A stretch of DNA of 6,552 bases, taken from positions 1 to 6,552 of the forward strand of contig JAUVKG010000157.1 of the NCBI GenBank assembly GCA_030596365.1, in the 5' to 3' direction. The DNA comes from Chlamydiota bacterium. GTDB taxonomy: Bacteria; Auribacterota; UBA3054; B51-G9. The position numbers and the translations under genes were made by a program. The notes beneath the pieces are model-generated. The model ran no database searches. It had not been told where the DNA came from and worked only from the letters and a program-made list of their open reading frames with translations. How positions within the stretch are numbered: position 1 is the first letter of the stretch; the number at the start of each line of letters is the position of its first letter. Below are positions 1-4,263 of this stretch, one piece after another.

Positions 1-296
1 ATTGAGTTTATACCTACAGCAACCGCAAGAGCTAAAGTTATAGAGATCGGTACAGCCATAATAGTAAATCTAAAAGAAGCCCAAAAAGACATCCAGAAAT
101 ACTTATCTTGTAAAGCTTCAGTAAAATTACAAAATGCTATAAATTCTGCTGGAGCAGATGAGAGCATCTCCCATCTGAACAAGCTTAATCCGAGACCATA
201 AACAAGCGGAACGATTAAGAACGCGCAAAACAAAATAATATACGGCAGCAGGAAAATATAGCCGGACATTCTGTTAATCATTTTTTTAATTCTCAT
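1..296 (-). CDS. Sugar ABC transporter permease, MalF/UgpA type (N-terminal part, runs off left edge)
   Basis: Inner-membrane permease subunit of a carbohydrate-uptake ABC transporter, probably the first of two permeases. The 98 visible codons start at ATG 296-294 and stay open to the left edge. A short basic N-terminus (MRIKKMINRM) leads into a first membrane segment at about residues 12-40, with the typical LLPY...PL.YG...S pattern. A periplasmic stretch follows (about 41-66, including the RW and F.A..NF positions usual in this family). A second segment starts near residue 67 (YFW...F..T...VP.S..LALAVA). The EAA loop that contacts the ATPase would lie outside the window. The gene is 125 bases after the solute-binding-protein gene on the same strand, the usual binding protein-permease order. 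Only a weak ribosome-binding site (GTGAAG) precedes the ATG; M6 and M10 are alternative starts. The family is clear, the substrate is not. Confidence 0.9.
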   Translation of the reverse strand, partial: MRIKKMINRMSGYIFLLPYIILFCAFLIVPLVYGLGLSLFRWEMLSSAPAEFIAFCNFTEALQDKYFWMSFWASFRFTIMAVPISITLALAVAVGINS

Positions 297-332
297 AATT
301 ATCTTCACTGATATTTAATGATTTGGTGATAG

Positions 333-345
333 AACGCAAAGCGTT
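333..345. other. Short perfect hairpin in the binding protein-permease gap
   Basis: AACGC (333-337), a three-base loop, then GCGTT (341-345) forms a perfect 5-bp stem between the solute-binding-protein and permease genes. No T tract follows on either strand, so it is not a rho-independent terminator. It could slow 3' exonuclease decay of the upstream message, as hairpins do in some sugar-transporter operons, but a stem this short may be chance. It is enclosed by two GGTGAT copies (325-330 and 356-361). Confidence 0.35.
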
Positions 346-361
346 ACTTCGTTAGGGTGAT

Positions 362-436
362 TTCAATCGTTCAATCGTTCAATCGTTCAATCGTTCAATC
401 GTTTCAATCGTTTCAATCATTTCAATCGTTCAATCG
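362..436. repeat. Octamer tandem repeat, nine units of TTCAATCG, overlapping a gene end
   Basis: Units begin at 362, 370, 378, 386, 394, 403, 412, 421 and 429. Five 8-base units are followed by three that each carry one extra T before them, then one more 8-base unit. The unit at 412 ends in A instead of G; all others are identical. The array enters the end of the binding-protein gene: 422-436 encodes its last residues RLND and the TGA. Read on the minus strand, each CGATTGAA unit contains TGA, and because 8 is not a multiple of 3 a short run closes all three frames. The plus strand is open in every frame, which creates a meaningless 78-codon reading frame rich in Gln, Ser and Phe. The array occupies much of the gap before the permease gene. 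Confidence 0.95.
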
Positions 437-1708
437 TTTAGCCCTGGCCTCGATCGCTTTTTGTCTTTCCACCGTTTTTTCGTATCGTGCGGCTGCTTCA
501 TCTAAAGCTTCTTTAGCCGAGCATCTTGCTCTAAAAGCTTTATCAAGAGCAATTCCATATTCTTCCATTAATTCCGTTACAGTAACCACATGAGGCAAAT
601 AAACGAGATAAGGAATTTCTTTAGAAAAAATATATTGCGCTTCCAATTTTTTAAACTCATCAGTTGCGCGAATTTTTCTACGCACCGGCACCTGACCTGA
701 GGCAGCCCAATCCAAACTATTATCAGAAAGGAATTTAACGAATTTCCATGCTGCCTGAAGTTTTTTCCCTTTTAATTCCGGGCTTAAGCATAGTTCATGT
801 GTACTTCCCCACACGCCCGGTTGTTTACCAAGCACGGGCATTTCTGCGGCACCGAAATCCAGGTCTTTTTGTTTTTGGAGATCTGCGAGCATATAAATTC
901 CTTCAAAAACCATACCGACTTTTCCCTGTCTAAATCCGAGCCAACCGTCCATATTTTCAGCTACAGGCGCGAGTTTATGTTTATTAATTATATCTGATAA
1001 GAATTGAACAGCTTCAACAGCTTCCGGACTGTTCACAGTGCATTTTTTTGTTTTCTTATCAATCAGATCACCGCCCCACTGTAAAATTAGCGAACGTGCA
1101 AGGTTAGGATAATAAGTGAAAACGAATCCCCACTGGTCTGGTTTTCCATTACCGTCAGTATCTTTTTTAAGCTTTTTCAAAGCAGAAAAGAATTCTTCAC
1201 GATTCGTCGGCGGAGTAGGTTCACCAAATTTGTTTGTAATACCCGCCTCACGAAAAAGTTTTTTGTTATAGTACATTCCGGCGGGGTGGACATCAAGAGG
1301 TATCGCGTAATGCTTTCCGTCAATCTCAGTAGCCTCCCAAACATTAGGATCGATATCTGAAACGTCAATTCCGTTTGTGCCGAAAACAAAGTCATCAATA
1401 GGTCTGAGAAAATCCGCATAAGCAAATCTTGCAAGACTATCTGCATGAACGACGAAAATATCCGGTCCTCTTTTTCCTATTCCCGCAACGAACAATTTAT
1501 TATAATAAGTCCCCCAGTCGATTCTCTGCATTTTCACTTGGATATCAGGATTTTCCTTATTAAATTTCCTGACCATTTTTAGCATTGTTCGGCCATCCGG
1601 TCCTGTAAACCCGTTCCAGAATCTGAGTTTTATTTTACCTGAAGAATCACCGCATGCGGAGATCATGAGAGTGATAACACCAAGGATCAAGAGATTAAAT
1701 ATTTTCAT
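422..1708 (-). CDS. Sugar ABC transporter solute-binding lipoprotein, SBP family 1 (UgpB/MalE-like)
   Basis: Periplasmic, membrane-anchored receptor that delivers a carbohydrate to the ABC permease encoded just downstream. From ATG 1708 it has 428 residues, normal for the family. A lipoprotein signal (MKIFNL, hydrophobic core, lipobox ISAC) puts the lipidated Cys at residue 19. The mature part opens with IKLRFWNGFTGPDG and a helix with KFNKENPDI, followed by GPDIFVVHAD (about 81-90) and the characteristic IPLDVHPAGMYYNKKLF (about 136-152). Two further upstream in-frame ATGs exist (1735, giving 437 residues, and 1726), but both lie in the CTTATG repeats of the adjacent inverted-repeat element, so I prefer 1708. 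That said, the longer N-terminus (MWFKKIMK) would also work as a signal n-region. No Shine-Dalgarno is visible for any of them. The C-terminal tail is charged (YEKTVERQKAIEARAK) and its last codons lie in an octamer tandem repeat. The substrate cannot be read from sequence; the linked GH2 suggests an oligosaccharide. Confidence 0.93.
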   Translation of the reverse strand: MKIFNLLILGVITLMISACGDSSGKIKLRFWNGFTGPDGRTMLKMVRKFNKENPDIQVKMQRIDWGTYYNKLFVAGIGKRGPDIFVVHADSLARFAYADFLRPIDDFVFGTNGIDVSDIDPNVWEATEIDGKHYAIPLDVHPAGMYYNKKLFREAGITNKFGEPTPPTNREEFFSALKKLKKDTDGNGKPDQWGFVFTYYPNLARSLILQWGGDLIDKKTKKCTVNSPEAVEAVQFLSDIINKHKLAPVAENMDGWLGFRQGKVGMVFEGIYMLADLQKQKDLDFGAAEMPVLGKQPGVWGSTHELCLSPELKGKKLQAAWKFVKFLSDNSLDWAASGQVPVRRKIRATDEFKKLEAQYIFSKEIPYLVYLPHVVTVTELMEEYGIALDKAFRARCSAKEALDEAAARYEKTVERQKAIEARAKRLND

Positions 1709-1718
1709 AATTTTTTTG

Positions 1719-1832
1719 AACCACATAAGGGACATAAGGACATATAAGTTAATATAAATTACTATTTTATTTATTAATACAAATACATTTTTTATTTTCT
1801 TCTTATGTGATTCTTATGTTTCTTATGTGGTT
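1719..1832. repeat. Inverted-repeat element, copy L (CATAAG/CTTATG arms, about 114 bp)
   Basis: This element fills most of the gap between the GxxExxY and binding-protein genes. The left arm (1719-1748) and the right arm (1802-1832, read in reverse complement) match at about 26 of 31 aligned positions, including an identical AACCACATAAG at the outer end and ACATAAG in the middle. Each arm holds three CATAAG-like motifs at about 10-base spacing. The centre (1749-1801) is almost pure A/T. The arms can form a long hairpin in DNA or in the operon RNA. The left arm covers the two upstream ATGs of the binding-protein frame. Part of the element is repeated directly near 2371-2433 (copy R). It is small and non-coding, like a MITE, but no target-site duplication is obvious. 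Confidence 0.8.
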
Positions 1833-1852
1833 AAATTTTAAATATGTTTTAA

Positions 1853-2269
1853 TTATTCTTCAGGCAAATTCCTATACAATTCATTTACAAAAGTTTTTTG
1901 ACCTTCTTTAAAAATATTTGAGACATTAAAATTTAACAGTAAACCTTTCGGGCCGTTTAACAATTTCATATAGGTTAAAGTTTGAGCTTCATTTATAGGA
2001 ATAAACCCATCTGTCGATTTTAATTCTACCGGCAAAATATTTTCTACAAATAAATCACATCTCAAATCTGTATTTACACATACGCCTTTGTAATTTACGT
2101 GTACAGGTATCTCGGATATAAATTTAATCCCCCTAAGTGTTAATTCATGCTCTAAACACTTTTGATATACACTTTCTAAAAGGCCCGGTCCCAATTCTTT
2201 ATGAACTTCTATTGCTGCTCCTATAACTTTATAAACCAAATCTTTCAAATATGCTTTCGTAATTCTCAT
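1853..2269 (-). CDS. GxxExxY protein (PD-(D/E)XK nuclease-like, PF13366 type)
   Basis: Small protein of a widespread family with a nuclease-like fold and no established function. From ATG 2269 it has 138 residues, the usual family size. The signature is intact: IGAAIEVHKELGPG (16-29) with G29-x-x-E32-x-x-Y35, then D72 in the LRCDLF strand and E82-x-K84 in PVELKS, matching the D...ExK metal-binding core of PD-(D/E)XK folds. An AQTLTYMKLL helix with Q96 and a GLLLNFNV strand follow. The frame extends upstream to ATG 2341, but those 24 residues are Pro/Ala/Ser-rich, lie in the copy-R inverted-repeat arm and a GC-rich hairpin, and do not resemble the family. An A-rich leader (AAAAAGAAATTAT) precedes 2269. 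The gene sits between GH2 and the binding protein of a sugar operon, flanked by related repeat elements, so it looks inserted rather than part of sugar metabolism. It would be co-transcribed with the operon. Confidence 0.9.
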   Translation of the reverse strand: MRITKAYLKDLVYKVIGAAIEVHKELGPGLLESVYQKCLEHELTLRGIKFISEIPVHVNYKGVCVNTDLRCDLFVENILPVELKSTDGFIPINEAQTLTYMKLLNGPKGLLLNFNVSNIFKEGQKTFVNELYRNLPEE

Positions 2270-2299
2270 AATATAATTTCTTTTTGCCACAACTTGTCC

Positions 2300-2317
2300 C
2301 GAGGCCGAAGGCGCTCG
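2300..2317. other. GC-rich hairpin upstream of the GxxExxY gene
   Basis: CGAGGCC (2300-2306), a GAA loop, then GGC, one bulged G and CTCG (2310-2317) form a 7-bp stem with a single bulge. It is a GC-rich island in otherwise very AT-rich intergenic DNA. It lies next to the outer end of the copy-R element and about 30 bases upstream of the preferred GxxExxY start. It could be a leader structure for that gene or a structural end of the inserted unit. There is no adjacent T tract in the direction of transcription, so it is not a terminator. Confidence 0.5.
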
Positions 2318-2318
2318 T

Positions 2319-2428
2319 GGATAAGTGACATAAGGGATCATAAGTTTTAAATATTATAAAATAAATTCTTTTTTATTTATTAATACAATTTTTTTTTCTT
2401 ATGTGGTTCTTATGTTTCTTATGTGGTT
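2319..2428. repeat. Inverted-repeat element, copy R (related to copy L)
   Basis: The right arm (2398-2428) has three CTTATGT motifs. It is part of a 36-base block (2398-2433) that matches 1802-1837 of copy L with one mismatch (2406 versus 1810). A second block, TTTTATTTATTAATACAA (2371-2388), is identical to 1765-1782. The left arm (about 2319-2346: ATAAG, ACATAAG, CATAAG) pairs less perfectly with the right arm than in copy L. The shared block runs into the first bases of the GH2 stop region (2432-2434). Copies R and L are in the same orientation and bracket the GxxExxY gene, with an offset of 596-606 bases between matching blocks. A TATAAT hexamer occurs in the AT-rich centre on the minus strand, but I see no matching -35 box. 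Confidence 0.75.
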
Positions 2429-2431
2429 AAA

Positions 2432-4168
2432 TTATTTTTGATTTTTTTCGTATGCAGCTTTTCTCGCGTTAATTTTCTTTATCCTGATTATATCAAACTT
2501 CGGTTTTCTATCATAGGTATAAATGCCATTTTTTTCCTGTTCAACATTTGTAAGCTGCGTATAACAGAAACCAAACATACCGGGATTATCTAAAAGAGCA
2601 TTTGTCAGTTTCTCATATCTTTCATAAAACTCTTCAATCGTTTTCGGGCTGTTGCCATATCCCCATGCACTTTTGTCATCACCGTACCAACCGATTCCAC
2701 CATATTCACTTACAAAGAACGGTTTGTCTTTCACCCATTTTTCATCATTCATATTATTCGGTTTTTTCGTAAAAGAGTTGTCCCATCTTTCCTTAAAAGT
2801 TTCCGGATTCTGGTCATAATCGTGAATGTCATAAATGTCAGTTTCGCTCGTGCTGTGATACCAGCCGCTTGTATCAATAACGGGTCGCGTCGGGTCAAGT
2901 TCTTTTGTCAATCTGACTGTAGCATTTTGAATTGCACCAGCTGTCCTCGGAGTTTCGTTATAAGGGCACCATCCAACAATTGACGGATGATTATAATCCC
3001 GTCGAATAATTTCTATCCATTCATTAATAGCGGGTAATTTTGCAGCTTCATCATTATGATCCATTCCCCAGTTAGAATATTCCCCCCAGACGATATAGCC
3101 CATTTTATCGGCATGATAAAGAAATCTTGGTTCAAAAACTTTTTGGTGAAGGCGTGCTCCGTTAAATCCTGCATCCATAGAAAGTTTAATATCGTTTTTC
3201 AATGCCGCATCGCTTGGAGCGGTCCATATTCCATCGGGATAAAATCCTTGATCGAGCACAAGTCTTTGGAATATTTTTTTACCGTTGATCAGAACATTTT
3301 TACCACTAATCTCAATTTTCCGTTGGCCAAAATAACTTTTAACCTTATCAATTATACGTTTTTTTTCGGTCAACTCAAATTGTAAATTATAAAGAAAGGG
3401 ATTTTCAATTGACCATATCTTCTGATTCTTAATCGGAATTGTAATACGGACGCACTTGGTGCCTGACCCCGCATTAGCTTTAGCATTGGATATAATTTTT
3501 CGACCGTCAAGAATTTGCGCGTTAAATGTCAAATTTTCTGTGTTCCCATTAATGAGTGCTTCGATATGAACGCATTTATTATCAGGATCAGGTGTGATTT
3601 TAAAATTCTCAATGTAGGTTTTGCCAACAGCTTCCAACCAAACTGTCTGCCATATTCCTGTTATTCCCGTATAAAGACAGCCATAACTTTTTAGTTTATC
3701 ACATTGTTTTCCACTTGCCTGAATTCCGCTGCGTGTATCATCAAAAGCATTAACAACAATTGTATTTTTGCCTTTCTTCAGATGTTTTGTAATTTCAAAC
3801 TTAAAAGATGACTGACCACCTGTGTGAATCCCAACAAGCTCGCCGTTAATCCACACGCGTGTCCGCCAATCGACAGCGCCGAAATGAATTAAGACTCTTT
3901 TTGAACTCCAATTTCCGGGCAGGGAGAATGAACGTTTATACCAAACGGACTTAACAAATCCTTTTCTGTTAATTCCGGATAATTTGCTTTCACGACAAAA
4001 CGGCACGATGATTTTTTCGTCTAATTTTTTCGCTGAAAGATATTTTTGATCTGTTTTTTCAGTAACGGAATTTGTTTCTGCGAACTCCCATTCGCCATTA
4101 AGATTTTGCCATGCGTTACGCACTGCCTGTGGTTGTGGATGTTTGTATTTTGGGATTTGATTTTTCAT
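2432..4168 (-). CDS. Glycoside hydrolase family 2 (beta-galactosidase/beta-glucuronidase superfamily)
   Basis: Retaining exo-beta-glycosidase, predicted cytoplasmic because no signal peptide is seen. Numbering here is from an in-frame TTG at 4183; the preferred ATG at 4168 is codon 6, giving 578 residues. Domains in order: an N-terminal jelly-roll sugar-binding domain (about 20-187; RNAWQNLNGEWEF, WINGELVGIHTGG, GIWQTVWLE), an immunoglobulin-like sandwich (about 190-290), then a TIM barrel (about 295-570). The acid/base is E410 in NHPSIVGWCPYNE and the nucleophile is E493 in FFVSEYGG. The barrel ends with TQLTNVEQEKNGIYTYDRKP. By eye, the Asn-x-Lys motif that binds the carboxylate in beta-glucuronidases is replaced by E550/N552, so a neutral sugar such as galactose is likelier, though specificity cannot be fixed. 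It is the first gene after a strong promoter, ahead of the binding protein and permease, consistent with cleaving the imported oligosaccharide. No Shine-Dalgarno precedes either start. Confidence 0.93.
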   Translation of the reverse strand: MKNQIPKYKHPQPQAVRNAWQNLNGEWEFAETNSVTEKTDQKYLSAKKLDEKIIVPFCRESKLSGINRKGFVKSVWYKRSFSLPGNWSSKRVLIHFGAVDWRTRVWINGELVGIHTGGQSSFKFEITKHLKKGKNTIVVNAFDDTRSGIQASGKQCDKLKSYGCLYTGITGIWQTVWLEAVGKTYIENFKITPDPDNKCVHIEALINGNTENLTFNAQILDGRKIISNAKANAGSGTKCVRITIPIKNQKIWSIENPFLYNLQFELTEKKRIIDKVKSYFGQRKIEISGKNVLINGKKIFQRLVLDQGFYPDGIWTAPSDAALKNDIKLSMDAGFNGARLHQKVFEPRFLYHADKMGYIVWGEYSNWGMDHNDEAAKLPAINEWIEIIRRDYNHPSIVGWCPYNETPRTAGAIQNATVRLTKELDPTRPVIDTSGWYHSTSETDIYDIHDYDQNPETFKERWDNSFTKKPNNMNDEKWVKDKPFFVSEYGGIGWYGDDKSAWGYGNSPKTIEEFYERYEKLTNALLDNPGMFGFCYTQLTNVEQEKNGIYTYDRKPKFDIIRIKKINARKAAYEKNQK

Positions 4169-4214
4169 TTTGTGCACATTCAATTTTCACATAAGTCATT
4201 ATAGTATTATTACG

Positions 4215-4232
4215 ATATTCATAGGAGAATAT
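4215..4232. promoter_or_regulatory. Dyad around the predicted transcription start of the GH2 operon
   Basis: ATATTC (4215-4220) and GAATAT (4227-4232) form a perfect 6-bp inverted repeat with a 6-base gap, covering the predicted start of transcription (near 4228). Its position suits a repressor operator; it is too weak and lacks a T tract for a terminator. A TATAAT hexamer on the minus strand further downstream (4203-4198) has no good -35 partner. Confidence 0.4.
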
Positions 4233-4234
4233 AC

Positions 4235-4263
4235 ATTGTACTCACAATTACTTTTTTTGTCAA
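4235..4263 (-). promoter_or_regulatory. Sigma-70 promoter of the GH2-ABC transporter operon
   Basis: On the minus strand TTGACA (4263-4258, a perfect -35) is followed by a 17-base spacer and TACAAT (4240-4235, 5 of 6 to the -10 consensus). The -35 starts at the base directly after the TAG of the upstream GspK-like gene. The predicted start of transcription is near 4228, leaving a leader of about 60 bases before ATG 4168. ATTGT and ACAAT (4248-4244 and 4239-4235) form a dyad overlapping the -10, a good place for a LacI- or GntR-type repressor. No regulator gene is in the window. Confidence 0.8.

Noticed and set aside
362..436. Possible CRISPR array
   Set aside because: The units are 8-9 bases with no unique spacers and no cas genes nearby; it is a simple tandem repeat.
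357..593. Plus-strand reading frame rich in Gln, Ser and Phe
   Set aside because: It is a translation of the octamer tandem repeat followed by the antisense of the binding-protein gene; it has no coding character of its own.
1719..1832. Rho-independent terminator between the GxxExxY and binding-protein genes
   Set aside because: The stem is long, AT-rich, has a loop of over 50 bases and no T tract after it in the direction of transcription; an inserted repeat element fits better.
2270..2341. N-terminal extension of the GxxExxY protein from ATG 2341
   Set aside because: The extra 24 residues come from the repeat arm and the GC-rich hairpin and do not look like the family, whose members normally begin shortly before the IGAAIEVHKELG motif.
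1719..2428. A classical composite transposon carrying the GxxExxY gene
   Set aside because: There is no transposase and no clear target-site duplication, and the copies are only partly identical; only a weaker claim of a repeat-associated unit is supported.
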